NCBI GenBank assembly: GCA_001803705.1 | Contig: MHDY01000221.1 | Coordinates: 1 to 14,411, forward strand | Source of the DNA: Nitrospirae bacterium GWC2_56_14 | GTDB lineage: Bacteria > Nitrospirota > UBA9217 | Length of the DNA stretch: 14,411 nucleotides | Direction: 5' to 3' | Part shown: positions 1 to 6,952 of the stretch, in pieces | Position numbering within the stretch: the first letter of the stretch is position 1 | Layout: each line of letters starts with the position of its first letter | Notes under the pieces: model-generated | Told to the model about the DNA's origin: nothing | Databases searched by the model: none | What the model saw: the letters and a program-made list of their open reading frames with translations, nothing else | Translations under genes and position numbers: made by a program

Positions 1-12
1 GCCCTTCTTTCG

Positions 13-44
13 GTTACCTTTCTTGGGCAAGCAAGAAAGGTGAC
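13..44. repeat. 13-bp stem palindromic repeat
   Basis: The arms GTTACCTTTCTTG (13-25) and CAAGAAAGGTGAC (32-44) pair over 13 positions with one G-T wobble, around the loop GGCAAG. There is no T-run on either side, so it is not a clear intrinsic terminator, although it lies just beyond the minus-strand kinase. It resembles the short intergenic palindromes dispersed in many Gram-negative genomes (inference from form). Confidence 0.6.
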
Positions 45-63
45 AGAAAATGCGAAAAATGAC

Positions 64-171
64 TCAAATACTGCTTAACAAATCATATAGGCGCTTATTC
101 CACTCACATGGAAGCCAGAAAATCAAGGCAACAATCAAGGCAACGATATAGTTATCCGCCGGGGTGGAGGT
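64..171 (-). pseudogene. Remnant carrying a fragment of the LURP-one gene
   Basis: Read on the minus strand, the 36 codons directly after the kinase stop stay open to a TGA at 64-66, in the same frame as the kinase. They encode a PADNYIVAL motif that matches the C-terminal part (TADNYIVAL) of the LURP-one protein encoded at 3095-3685. At DNA level, 135-166 matches 3175-3206 at 30 of 32 positions. Beyond that the sequence diverges into a hydrophobic stretch (VALIFWLP). It has no start codon of its own. It is best read as debris of a duplicated or interrupted LURP-one paralogue, or as an abandoned C-terminal tail of the kinase. Confidence 0.45.
121..144. repeat. 12-bp perfect tandem duplication
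   Basis: AATCAAGGCAAC occurs twice head to tail (121-132 and 133-144). On the minus strand it encodes VALI twice in frame, inside the remnant that follows the kinase gene. The second unit runs into the 32-base segment shared with 3175-3206. Confidence 0.8.
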
Positions 172-2787
172 CTACCGCCGATCCAGCACCTCGCGTACGA
201 GCGCAAGCAGTTTATGCGGAATAAGAGGTTTGCTCATGAAGACGGTGTTCTTCTCCAGCAGGTCCTTCGCCTCTATGACATCGGCAGTGTATCCGCTCAT
301 GAAGATCACCTTCACGTCATCTCTGAGAGCAGCGATCTCGGCAAAAGCATCCTTCCCGTTTTTCTTCGGCATGATCACATCGAACAGGCAGAGCTTGAGC
401 TCGGCGGCGTGCTCGCGAAACTTCCGGACCGCCTCCTCTCCGTCGTGCGCCTCGATGACCCTGTAGCCGGACTCCTCGAGCGTGTGCTTTACGGACCCGG
501 CCACTTCGGCGTTGTCCTCGGCGACCAGGATCGTCTCGGTGCCGCCGCGAACCTCCTTCACGGGTCCGTCTGTCCCGATCTCCGCCTGGCCGGCGGCGAG
601 CGGGAGATAGATCCGGAAGGTCGTGCCCTTGCCCGGCTCGCTGTAGACACCGATGTGCCCGTTGTGCTGCTTGATGATGCCGTATACGATGGCCAGGCCC
701 AGGCCGGTGCCCCGGCCCAGTTCCTTGGTCGTGAAGAAGGGTTCGAAGATCTGCGTCTTCGTCCGTTCGTCCATGCCGCTGCCCGTATCGGACACCGACA
801 GAAGCGCATAGCTCGCCCCTTTTTTCAGATCGTGCAGGTCCGCGGCCGCCGGATCGACGGAAACACACTCGGTCTTGATGATCAAGGCACCGCCCTGGGG
901 CATGGCATCGCGGGCATTGGTCGCCAGGTTCATGAGCACCTGCTCGATCTGTCCGCTGTCCGCCAGGACCGTCATGTCCTGGCCGGCCAGCGCGGTCCGG
1001 ACCTCGATGTCCTCTCCCAGTACCCTCGTCATGAACGGTTCCATGCCGCGCACGATCTCGTTGATATTCACCAGCCTGGCCTCGAGCACCTGCTTGCGGC
1101 TGAAGGCCAGGATCTGACGCGTGAGAGCCGTTGCCCGTTGGGCCGCCTGCAGGACTTGGCTTGTGTAGAAGTGGGGCTGGCTCCCCTCGGCAACGTGCTT
1201 CTTGACCAGCGACGCATACCCGACGACCGCCGACAGCACGTTGTTGAAGTCGTGGGCGATCCCGCCCGCTAGCCTTCCGACCGCCTCCATCTTCTGTGCC
1301 TGCATGAGCTGGGACTCGGTCCGCCGCCTGGCGGTGACGTCGCGCACGAGCTCGATCCCGGCGATAATGGCCCCCGACGCATCGCGCAGCGGTGAAGCGG
1401 TCATTTCGTAGAACCGCTTCTCGCCGTCCTTCTGAAGGACCCGCTCCGACGTGTGGACCCGGCCGTCTTCAAAGGCCAGCGCGATGGGGCATCCTTCGCA
1501 GCGCTCCTTCCTGTTCTCGTAGGCCTCGTAGCACAGGTCCCCCACGTGGTCACCGGTCATTCCCTTATGCACCTCGTTCTGGTACACGACCCGGTAGGTC
1601 CTGTCCTGTATGCTGATCCCGTCGCCGATAGCCGCAATGATCGCCTCGAACTTGTTCCGCTCCTCACGGAGCGCGGCTTCGGCCTTCTTGCGCTCGCTGA
1701 TATCGACGAAGGTGACGACCGCACCGACGACCTCGCCGTCCTTCACGATCGGGTAGGACCAGTATTCCACCGGAAAGGATGTTCCCTCCCGCCGCCAGAA
1801 CACCTCGGTGTCACGGTGGACCTCGCTTCTCGACCTGAATGCGGAATAGATCGGACATTCCTGTTCCGGGTAGGAGCGGCCGTCCGCAAGAGAATGATGT
1901 ATCAGGTTATGCATGTTCCTGCCCAGCATCTCCTCCCCGCGCTCGTATCCCAGAAGCGCCAGGCAGGCTGCGTTGCTGAACGTGCAGATGCCGTTCATGT
2001 CCACGCCGTAGATGCCCTCGGCAGTTGAATCGAGCAGGAGCTGGATCCGCTCTTCCTTCTGCAGGACCGCCTCGGTCCTCTCCTTCACCCTGCCGAGCGC
2101 CGAGTTGACGGCCGTGCCGATCTGGTCGAACTCGCTCACGCCGGTAGGGCTGATGGCCCGTTCCGCATGAAGGTCGGCGACCATGGATGTTACCGGCCCG
2201 CGCAGACGCTTCTGCAATATCAGGAGCAGCGCTGCCACCATCAGGAGCGTGCCGGTGGCCACGAGCGGAACCAGGAAGCGGATCTCCCGCCGGACACCCA
2301 GACCGGGGTCGCTTGCGGTGACGAGGTAGATCTTCCAGTCCCATGCCGGGAACCATATGCCCAGCCCGCGCAGCAGGTGTTCGTTCTGCTCGATGGTAAA
2401 AAGATGATTCACGGAGCGGAATGCGACCTGTTTGTCCTGTTCCGGGGACAGGGTGGAGAAGAGGACCCCGTTGTCCGGACCAACGACCATGCCATTGACG
2501 GCATGGGCCCGCCAGTTCAGGTCCAACGCCTTGAGCATCTCGCGCTGTTTGGCTTCCACTGCCCTCCGGTCGTCCAGCAATTGCGCCGTTGCCAGTTCCA
2601 CCATTGCCGAATCGAGAAAACTTTTTGATTCATCGGCATAGCCTGCCAGAGTCGAGCGGAAGTAATCATCGATGATGTCGTTGGTGATGTGGGATATCAG
2701 CACGAGGAGCGCGATCGAAACAACCGAGATCACGGCGAAAATAGGCACGAGCAATCTGTATGCAAGGCTTGATTTATCGATGTCCAT
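172..2787 (-). CDS. Membrane hybrid sensor histidine kinase with two PAS domains and a C-terminal receiver
   Basis: This is an inner-membrane two-component sensor that should autophosphorylate on His and pass the phosphate to its own receiver. Numbered from the chosen start (871 aa): TM1 about 13-33, periplasmic sensor 34-170, TM2 171-191, HAMP about 192-240, PAS1 247-365, PAS2 378-490. The H-box GGIAHDFNN has His512. The kinase domain has the N-box NLATNARDAM (Asn620/Asn624), DTGSG at 667, FEPFF at 681 and GRGTGLGL at 691-698. The receiver (751-871) has acidic residues Glu757/Asp758, phospho-acceptor Asp803 and Lys853. PAS2 contains a CX10CXXCP cluster (Cys419, 430, 433). The ATG at 2787 is preferred because GAGAGG lies 6 bases upstream and the hydrophobic N-terminus follows directly. 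An in-frame ATG at 2868 would add 27 residues behind a weak ribosome site. No DNA-binding output domain or partner regulator is visible, so the signal must leave by phosphotransfer to another protein. Confidence 0.93.
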   Translation of the reverse strand: MDIDKSSLAYRLLVPIFAVISVVSIALLVLISHITNDIIDDYFRSTLAGYADESKSFLDSAMVELATAQLLDDRRAVEAKQREMLKALDLNWRAHAVNGMVVGPDNGVLFSTLSPEQDKQVAFRSVNHLFTIEQNEHLLRGLGIWFPAWDWKIYLVTASDPGLGVRREIRFLVPLVATGTLLMVAALLLILQKRLRGPVTSMVADLHAERAISPTGVSEFDQIGTAVNSALGRVKERTEAVLQKEERIQLLLDSTAEGIYGVDMNGICTFSNAACLALLGYERGEEMLGRNMHNLIHHSLADGRSYPEQECPIYSAFRSRSEVHRDTEVFWRREGTSFPVEYWSYPIVKDGEVVGAVVTFVDISERKKAEAALREERNKFEAIIAAIGDGISIQDRTYRVVYQNEVHKGMTGDHVGDLCYEAYENRKERCEGCPIALAFEDGRVHTSERVLQKDGEKRFYEMTASPLRDASGAIIAGIELVRDVTARRRTESQLMQAQKMEAVGRLAGGIAHDFNNVLSAVVGYASLVKKHVAEGSQPHFYTSQVLQAAQRATALTRQILAFSRKQVLEARLVNINEIVRGMEPFMTRVLGEDIEVRTALAGQDMTVLADSGQIEQVLMNLATNARDAMPQGGALIIKTECVSVDPAAADLHDLKKGASYALLSVSDTGSGMDERTKTQIFEPFFTTKELGRGTGLGLAIVYGIIKQHNGHIGVYSEPGKGTTFRIYLPLAAGQAEIGTDGPVKEVRGGTETILVAEDNAEVAGSVKHTLEESGYRVIEAHDGEEAVRKFREHAAELKLCLFDVIMPKKNGKDAFAEIAALRDDVKVIFMSGYTADVIEAKDLLEKNTVFMSKPLIPHKLLALVREVLDRR

Positions 2788-2899
2788 CCAGGGCCTCTCT
2801 GGTAACCGCGAGCGTGTTCGTGGCCGAATCATATTGATCAAGAAGGCCGCGAAGAAATACTCCGGCATATTCCAAGGTAGACTTCATGTGTTTGTTCAT
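2774..2899 (-). CDS. Possible 41-residue ORF overlapping the kinase start
   Basis: An ATG at 2899 opens a 41-codon ORF (beginning MNKHMKSTLEYAG, ending TREALDGHR) whose TAA falls 14 bases past the kinase ATG at 2787. The stop-start overlap would allow translational coupling. The ribosome site (TTTGGAAAG) is weak. The peptide is polar, predicted helical by eye, has no signal peptide and matches no family I recognise. It could be a small regulatory protein, a truncated gene end or chance. The overlap is the main reason to list it. Confidence 0.3.
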   Translation of the reverse strand: MNKHMKSTLEYAGVFLRGLLDQYDSATNTLAVTREALDGHR

Positions 2900-2921
2900 C
2901 GTGCTTTCCAAACTAACGATG

Positions 2922-2947
2922 TGTTCCACAGCGGTCAGCATGGAACA
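2922..2947. promoter_or_regulatory. Inverted repeat TGTTCCA-N12-TGGAACA upstream of the kinase
   Basis: Two perfect 7-base arms (2922-2928 and 2941-2947) lie about 25 bases upstream of the 41-codon ORF and 135 bases upstream of the kinase ATG. They could be an operator or a leader hairpin. No convincing -35/-10 pair was found beside them, so the role is open. Confidence 0.3.
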
Positions 2948-2998
2948 ACTGTTAATACGAACGCATTAAATAATGACACCTGCTGCGCCCCTTTTTAT

Positions 2999-3049
2999 CC
3001 TCTCCCCTCTGCGGGAGAGGGTAGGGTGAGGGGGATCCCTCCGAGGGAT
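2999..3049. repeat. Palindromic C/T-rich intergenic repeat
   Basis: CCTCTCCC (2999-3006) pairs with GGGAGAGG (3013-3020) over a 6-base loop. It is followed by a GGGTGAGGGGG tract and a second palindrome, ATCCCTC-C-GAGGGAT (3035-3049). The same CCCTCTCC/GGGAGAGG theme recurs at 13920-13958. It lies between the LURP-one gene and the kinase. A run of T follows on the plus side only, so termination of the minus-strand gene is not supported. Confidence 0.55.
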
Positions 3050-3094
3050 GTAACAATTTTTAATTCGTTTGCATTAGTTCCGCGAATCGTCGGA

Positions 3095-3685
3095 TTACGC
3101 CTCTTTATAAATGGTGTCCACGGCCAGGCCTGCAGCGAGCAGCAGCATGGCTTGCGCCGGCGCCGGTTCATGGTTCAAGGCAACGATATAGTTGTCCGCC
3201 GTGGTGAACAGCTCTTTCCCGATGCCGGCCCATTTCTTCGTGATGGTCCCCAGTTCGCGCTCCGCCTTGTTCAGGTAGCGGAAGTTCCAGCCCTTCCAAT
3301 CCCCCTTCACAAAGGCAACTTCGTTCTCAGCGGCGTCGAAAACATAAAATGCCCCGCCAAGCGAGAACACCTTGCTCTTCAACCACCCGACGATCGTTCC
3401 GCGGCTGTCGCAGATATTGACCCGGGCGCTGAAGAGCGTGACGCCACGATGGATCGAGAACAGCAGCTTCCGCTCGTCTTCATGGTCGGACCCTTCATAG
3501 ACAAAGACCTTCGTGGGCAGGAACCGCTTGTTCACCAGAAAGCGCAGCACATGGATCAAGGCGCCCGGCTTTTCCCTCGCGATCCCCAGTTGTTTCTGCG
3601 TCTCCGGATCAAGGATGTCGTAGGTATCCGACAGCTTCATGAACCCGACATGTTCGCGGATAAAAAATGTTTTTCTGTTCAGCAT
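3095..3685 (-). CDS. LURP-one-related / scramblase-like (tubby C-terminal fold) protein
   Basis: This 196-residue protein matches the layout of the bacterial LURP-one-related family, which shares the tubby C-terminal/phospholipid-scramblase beta-barrel fold. It has an N-terminal MLNRKTFFIREHVG strand, repeated strands with the KVFSLGGAFYVFDA and GDWKGWNFR segments, and the typical C-terminal hydrophobic helix (AQAMLLLAAGLAVDTIY). There is no signal peptide. Members are thought to sit at or bind membrane lipid, but the bacterial role is not established. The ATG at 3685 is chosen because AAAGGAG lies 8 bases upstream. The longer TTG start at 3706 would overlap that ribosome site. A 24-codon ORF ends 17 bases upstream. 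A 32-base segment near its 3' end (3175-3206) recurs at 135-166. Confidence 0.82.
   Translation of the reverse strand: MLNRKTFFIREHVGFMKLSDTYDILDPETQKQLGIAREKPGALIHVLRFLVNKRFLPTKVFVYEGSDHEDERKLLFSIHRGVTLFSARVNICDSRGTIVGWLKSKVFSLGGAFYVFDAAENEVAFVKGDWKGWNFRYLNKAERELGTITKKWAGIGKELFTTADNYIVALNHEPAPAQAMLLLAAGLAVDTIYKEA
3175..3206. repeat. 32-base direct repeat, copy inside the LURP-one gene (other copy 135-166)
   Basis: The two copies lie in the same orientation about 3 kb apart and bracket the kinase gene. Nineteen bases from the left end are identical, then two single mismatches are separated by 7 matching bases. Both copies encode ADNYIVAL on the minus strand. Recombination between them would delete the kinase. 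Confidence 0.75.
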
Positions 3686-3702
3686 TGAGTGTTCTCCTTT
3701 TA

Positions 3703-3777
3703 TCAATCAGCAACGAGTTGGCCGTCTTTGGCGGTTCGAACGACCTGGGAAGTCACAATAATTTTCAACGGTGACAT
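3703..3777 (-). CDS. Possible 24-residue leader ORF upstream of the LURP-one gene
   Basis: An ATG at 3777, preceded by a strong AGGAGAGGG ribosome site 7 bases away (counting from AGGAG), opens a 24-codon ORF (starts MSPLKIIVTSQVV, ends GQLVAD). It stops at TGA 3703-3705, 17 bases before the LURP-one ATG, and the second ribosome site lies in between. The arrangement is that of two adjacent cistrons or a translated leader. No attenuator hairpin is evident, and the peptide carries no codon run suggestive of amino-acid sensing. I do not recognise it. It could also be the relic of a truncated gene. Confidence 0.4.
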   Translation of the reverse strand: MSPLKIIVTSQVVRTAKDGQLVAD

Positions 3778-3879
3778 TTGCCCTCTCCTGTCGGTTAAAT
3801 TTTCATCGTTGAAGATTTGATCTCTTTGGTTCCAAGTCCACTTCGGACATAACGTCCCCTCCGCTCTCCTCCAGCCGCG

Positions 3880-5196
3880 TTATCTCACGACTCTGAATCG
3901 ATAATCCCAGCCCCAGCCGTTCCCGCCGTGCGTCATCAGCGAGCCGACATTTCTGCCGTCCTTCCGCGCAACGATGCGTAATAGATAGATTTCTTTTTCC
4001 TTATTGGGCGCCAGATCGAGGTTCACGCTGGTGGCCGTAATCGTATCGCCCGTCACCAGCTCTTTCTCGGCAAAGGGATCACATTCGGTCCTGTTTATCG
4101 TATAAGTATAATAAACGTCATTATCGATGCCTTCCCAGTTTAAGTGAATCGGAGCTTCGTGAATGATTTTGTTAAAGCAGGCAGCCCCCCACCCGGCCAT
4201 CGGGACTCCGTTGTCTTCGGGTGTTGAGAGATGGATGATGCGCTCCATATCAATATCAAACGCGGGCGGCGATGCAGCGAACGCGGAAAAATGGGCATAG
4301 CCTTTATAATCTCCGGGGTACAGATCCGGATTGGAATGATCGGCATTCACTCTGACCTCACACGAATAGCCTCCCTCGGAAATCACGCGAAGTGAAATCA
4401 ATGCTGTCTCCGGATCATATTCAAAGGCGGGAGTGATCCACTGGGCAAGACCGGGGCTGTAGATGCTGATCCTGGGAGCGGCATTTGTATAGTCGGACAG
4501 GGGTTTCCCATCAAAGAGAAGGCGACCTTTCACGATGATCCCGCCTGCACTATTAGCTTTCCGGGAGTTTCCCGCATGGTTACTGACAGCAGGTTTGGAA
4601 GCCGTGGCCGCCTTCAGCGTCTTGACCGCACCAGGACCCGGCTCTGTCTTTGTTCCCATCAGTTTGCTGATCTGGCCGTCATTAACCAGAACTGCTGAGG
4701 CCACGGAATGAACCGTTCCGGTATCAGCTGCAATCGTCCTGGCATTCAACTTCAGCAGTGACCCGAGGTCGGTGATCGTACCCGTAACGATCATATCAAC
4801 GCCCAGGATCTGCCCGACCTTTTTTGCGCTTTTTTCATCAAGCATACCTGTCAGGCCGAGTCTCTGCTCCCTGAGAACCTTGCTGATCAGTTGCCGTTCG
4901 ACGACCTGAAATCGCCCGGATAAAAAAAGTCGCGTCGTCAGCTCCTCGGCGACGAATTTTCCAAGGTCCGTGATCCGGCCGTGGATATCCGAAAACTCGA
5001 TCACGGCTACTTTCAGATTCTGCTGATTGACCATACTGCCGCTGATCTCACGCGCCAGTTTTTCCAGTTGAGAATCGACTGTTCGATCAACCCCGGAAGC
5101 CGAAACCCGAAGGTCAACTGGGCCTGTTCCTGTTGCCGTGCAGCCATACGCAATGAGGCACGGCAGCAGCAATAGAAGAAAAATTTGCTTTGTCAC
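3880..5196 (-). CDS. FlgO/CsgG-type lipoprotein with a C-terminal beta-rich extension
   Basis: This 438-residue protein starts with a lipoprotein signal (hydrophobic residues 5-17, lipobox AYG-Cys19), so it should be lipid-anchored, probably in the outer membrane. Residues about 40-172 have the FlgO/CsgG N-terminal alpha/beta pattern: LKVAVIEFSD, LGKFVAEELTTRLF, FQVVERQLISKVLREQRLGLTGMLDE and ADMIVTG-like VDMIVTGTITDLG. Family members take part in envelope assembly, such as the flagellar collar or curli export. A Ser/Ala/Lys-rich linker (about 180-220) leads to two beta-rich segments (220-330 and 345-438). The last, ending in YRFRVV, is fibronectin-III-like in appearance. These tails are not part of classical CsgG or FlgO. 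The start is GTG at 5196, with GGGAG 6 bases upstream. It is the middle of three consecutive minus-strand envelope genes. The exact function is unknown. Confidence 0.8.
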   Translation of the reverse strand: MTKQIFLLLLLPCLIAYGCTATGTGPVDLRVSASGVDRTVDSQLEKLAREISGSMVNQQNLKVAVIEFSDIHGRITDLGKFVAEELTTRLFLSGRFQVVERQLISKVLREQRLGLTGMLDEKSAKKVGQILGVDMIVTGTITDLGSLLKLNARTIAADTGTVHSVASAVLVNDGQISKLMGTKTEPGPGAVKTLKAATASKPAVSNHAGNSRKANSAGGIIVKGRLLFDGKPLSDYTNAAPRISIYSPGLAQWITPAFEYDPETALISLRVISEGGYSCEVRVNADHSNPDLYPGDYKGYAHFSAFAASPPAFDIDMERIIHLSTPEDNGVPMAGWGAACFNKIIHEAPIHLNWEGIDNDVYYTYTINRTECDPFAEKELVTGDTITATSVNLDLAPNKEKEIYLLRIVARKDGRNVGSLMTHGGNGWGWDYRFRVVR

Positions 5197-5231
5197 TGCG
5201 CACTCCCTTGGTCCCGAATATAAGTTTGTTG

Positions 5232-5297
5232 GTTGGGCTATGCATCACAGCCCAACATTTTTTGAATTCTGCTGGGCAAAGGTGAAGCATTTTGCCC
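5232..5297. repeat. Paired palindromic repeat between the two lipoprotein genes
   Basis: GTTGGGCT (5232-5239) pairs with AGCCCAAC (5249-5256), and GGGCAAA (5274-5280) pairs with TTTGCCC (5291-5297). The first hairpin has a T-run on the plus side only, while both neighbouring genes are on the minus strand. A REP-like dispersed element is therefore likelier than a terminator. It fills much of the 162-base gap 5197-5358. Confidence 0.55.
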
Positions 5298-5358
5298 GAC
5301 CTACTCACTGTGATCGTGAACGCGGTGCGAAGTTTCGTTCATTCAGATAAGTTGCTTC

Positions 5359-6063
5359 TTAATCCAATACATCAAGCCATAACGACTGCGACACGATAAA
5401 CGGTGCAAAACCAAGAGACGAAAGAGATAAAGCCTGTGCATCTAGCTCAAAATCTTTAAGAGCGGTCAACATCATTTGTTCAATGATATTATTGAAACCA
5501 GCGTTGGCAGACGTCCGGGCCGTACCGGGAGGCTGACTAACTATGAGACCCTTTGTTGTGTGTAAGGCATGCTTATAGCCTGTTTTTGTGATGACAACGT
5601 TTCCTTTTGACAAAACAATGTTCATTTCATATGTGTCTGTTTCAGATGTGCCTATTAAACCCAAGGTAAACCCGGAAAGAAAATCTTTGGCAGCCACAGC
5701 CGCACCGCCACTACTGGTAAGATTATTAACCACGATTTCAAGCTTGGGCGCATTATTATCCGCTACAGGATCCACCATACCAGAAGTTTTAAGTACGCGC
5801 TCAACTTGATTTTGTAGCTTTCGATCAACCTTGGGAATGTGCGTTCCATTTCTTTGAAATTCAGCAACGACTCGCCATTTGAGGGGCTGTGCCCGGCGCG
5901 AAATATCTTGAAAGTTTGTTTTCCCATATTCAAGATCAATATATGATTTGTGAATCGCGAAACATCCTGTAAGTACGGACAATATCATTACAGCAAAAGA
6001 AAACCGGACAATTTTTCGCAACCACATAAGATCGACAGACAAACACATCATGCGCCTCTTCAT
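5359..6063 (-). CDS. Hypothetical lipoprotein
   Basis: This 234-residue protein has a basic N-terminus, a hydrophobic segment (about 19-31) and a clear lipobox LTG-Cys34, so it should be exported and lipid-anchored. The mature part contains YIDLEYGKTNF, PLKWRVVAEFQRNG and a glycine-rich hydrophobic patch AKDFLSGFTLGLIGTSETDTYEM. The last resembles a segment seen in uncharacterised small lipoproteins, but I cannot name the family. The start is ATG 6063, with GGGGGAAAG just upstream. Base composition is visibly lower in GC (about 42% in a sampled 60-base line) than the flanking genes, which may mean later acquisition. It is divergent from the padR-type gene. Confidence 0.72.
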   Translation of the reverse strand: MKRRMMCLSVDLMWLRKIVRFSFAVMILSVLTGCFAIHKSYIDLEYGKTNFQDISRRAQPLKWRVVAEFQRNGTHIPKVDRKLQNQVERVLKTSGMVDPVADNNAPKLEIVVNNLTSSGGAAVAAKDFLSGFTLGLIGTSETDTYEMNIVLSKGNVVITKTGYKHALHTTKGLIVSQPPGTARTSANAGFNNIIEQMMLTALKDFELDAQALSLSSLGFAPFIVSQSLWLDVLD

Positions 6064-6133
6064 AGACTTTCCCCCGTATTACTCTCTCAGTCGGTTGCTT
6101 TACATAATGCCGGTACGGTAATCGTTACGCACG

Positions 6134-6162
6134 ACTGTATCAGAAAGATCGTTTATTGTAAA
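6134..6162 (-). promoter_or_regulatory. Candidate sigma-70 promoter for the lipoprotein gene
   Basis: On the minus strand, TTTACA (6162-6157) is separated by exactly 17 bases from TACAGT (6139-6134). The -35 matches consensus at 5 of 6 positions and the -10 at 4 of 6. It would give a leader of about 65 bases before the ATG at 6063. Position and spacing fit, but this is a motif call only. Confidence 0.4.
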
Positions 6163-6322
6163 TTAAAAAGGTCTCTAACTTATTGATATTATAGTAGAGG
6201 AGTGTCGTTCAACACCGCATCCTGGATGCATATCCTACTTTGTAAAAAACTGCGCTTCTTCCATCACCCGATAGTTCTACCGGTTGTCGTACAGTCCTTT
6301 ACACAACAATGCAAAATAATCC

Positions 6323-6353
6323 TTGACCCTATACGCCAATTCATGTATATACT
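6323..6353 (+). promoter_or_regulatory. Candidate promoter with overlapping palindrome for the PadR-type gene
   Basis: TTGACC (6323-6328) lies 17 bases before TATATA (6346-6351), or 19 before TATACT (6348-6353). The 8-base palindrome GTATATAC (6345-6352) overlaps the -10, inside ATGTATATAC. PadR-family operators are commonly ATGTAT/ATACAT-type palindromes, so autorepression at this site is plausible (inference). The transcript would have a very short leader before the ribosome site at 6366-6370. Confidence 0.45.
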
Positions 6354-6375
6354 TTTATCTATTACGGGAGATACT

Positions 6376-6921
6376 ATGTCAGTCAAGTACGCCATGCTCG
6401 GCATCCTGGCTCAAAAGGACCTGCACGGGTATGAACTCAAAAGCAGTTTCGATGAAAAGGTCGGTGATTTCTGGAGCTTGAACTACGGCCAGATTTACTC
6501 CACCCTCGACCGTCTCGAACAGGACGAGCTCGTTTCCCATGACCGCCAGGCCCAGGACAAGCGGCCGGACAAGAAGATCTACAGCATTACCCCCAAAGGC
6601 AAAAAGGAACTGGAAGAATGGCTTGCGACGCCGGTCACCAAGGTCCGCGCCCTGCGGGACGAGTTCTTCATCAAACTGGTGTTCATGGACAAGCGCAATC
6701 CCGCGCCGGTGCTCGAGCTGATCGAAAAGCAGAAAACCCTTTATCTCAAACAGATGAACCAGCTCACCCATCAGAAGGTGGCGCACAAGAAGCAGCCGAA
6801 GAAGCATGATTCTCTTACCACCGAGCTGTTGATGGATGCGGGGCTGTTCCATGCCGAGGCGGATATCAAGTGGCTGACGTTGTGTGAATCTAAGATTAAA
6901 TCCATGATGAAAAATAAATGA
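6376..6921 (+). CDS. PadR-family transcriptional regulator
   Basis: This is a 181-residue winged-helix regulator. The N-terminal PadR domain (about 7-76) shows AMLGILAQKDLHGYEL, the recognition region NYGQIYSTLDRLEQDELV and the wing DKKIYSITPKGKKELEEW. The C-terminal part (about 95-175) is helical, as in the VirR-like dimerisation domain of PadR proteins. The start at 6376 fits the usual MSVKYAMLG N-terminus, and GGGAG lies 5 bases upstream. The gene sits directly upstream of an ABC ATPase and permease in the same direction. PadR-family proteins often repress adjacent transporter genes and respond to a small ligand, so control of 7082-11300 is likely though unproven. The ligand cannot be read from sequence. 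Confidence 0.92.
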   Translation: MSVKYAMLGILAQKDLHGYELKSSFDEKVGDFWSLNYGQIYSTLDRLEQDELVSHDRQAQDKRPDKKIYSITPKGKKELEEWLATPVTKVRALRDEFFIKLVFMDKRNPAPVLELIEKQKTLYLKQMNQLTHQKVAHKKQPKKHDSLTTELLMDAGLFHAEADIKWLTLCESKIKSMMKNK

Positions 6922-6952
6922 AGTTCTAATTCTAAACCACAGACCGAAACCG

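Larger units (their letters stand above)
6064..6375. other. Divergent intergenic region (312 bases)
   Basis: This AT-rich gap lies between the minus-strand lipoprotein gene and the plus-strand PadR-type gene. It holds one candidate promoter for each side (6134-6162 minus; 6323-6353 plus). An in-frame extension of the PadR ORF back to GTG 6202 has no protein-like character. I see no RNA gene or repeat here. Confidence 0.5.

Noticed and set aside
214..1272. Long plus-strand open frame (352 codons) opposite the kinase
   Set aside because: It is antisense to clearly conserved kinase and receiver motifs, and its translation has no family features. GC-rich third positions keep it open by chance.
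1453..2028. Plus-strand open frame opposite the PAS region
   Set aside because: It is antisense to the PAS domains, with no ribosome site and no recognisable motif.
2788..2868. Longer kinase N-terminus from ATG 2868
   Set aside because: The ribosome site is weaker, and the added 27 residues do not look like a kinase N-terminus. Kept as an alternative only.
5232..5256. Hairpin followed by T-run as an intrinsic terminator
   Set aside because: The T-run lies on the plus side, while both flanking genes are on the minus strand. It fits a dispersed palindrome better.
6202..6375. N-terminal extension of the PadR-type protein by 58 residues
   Set aside because: The PadR fold starts at MSVKYAMLG with its own GGGAG site; the extension spans the likely promoter and looks non-coding.
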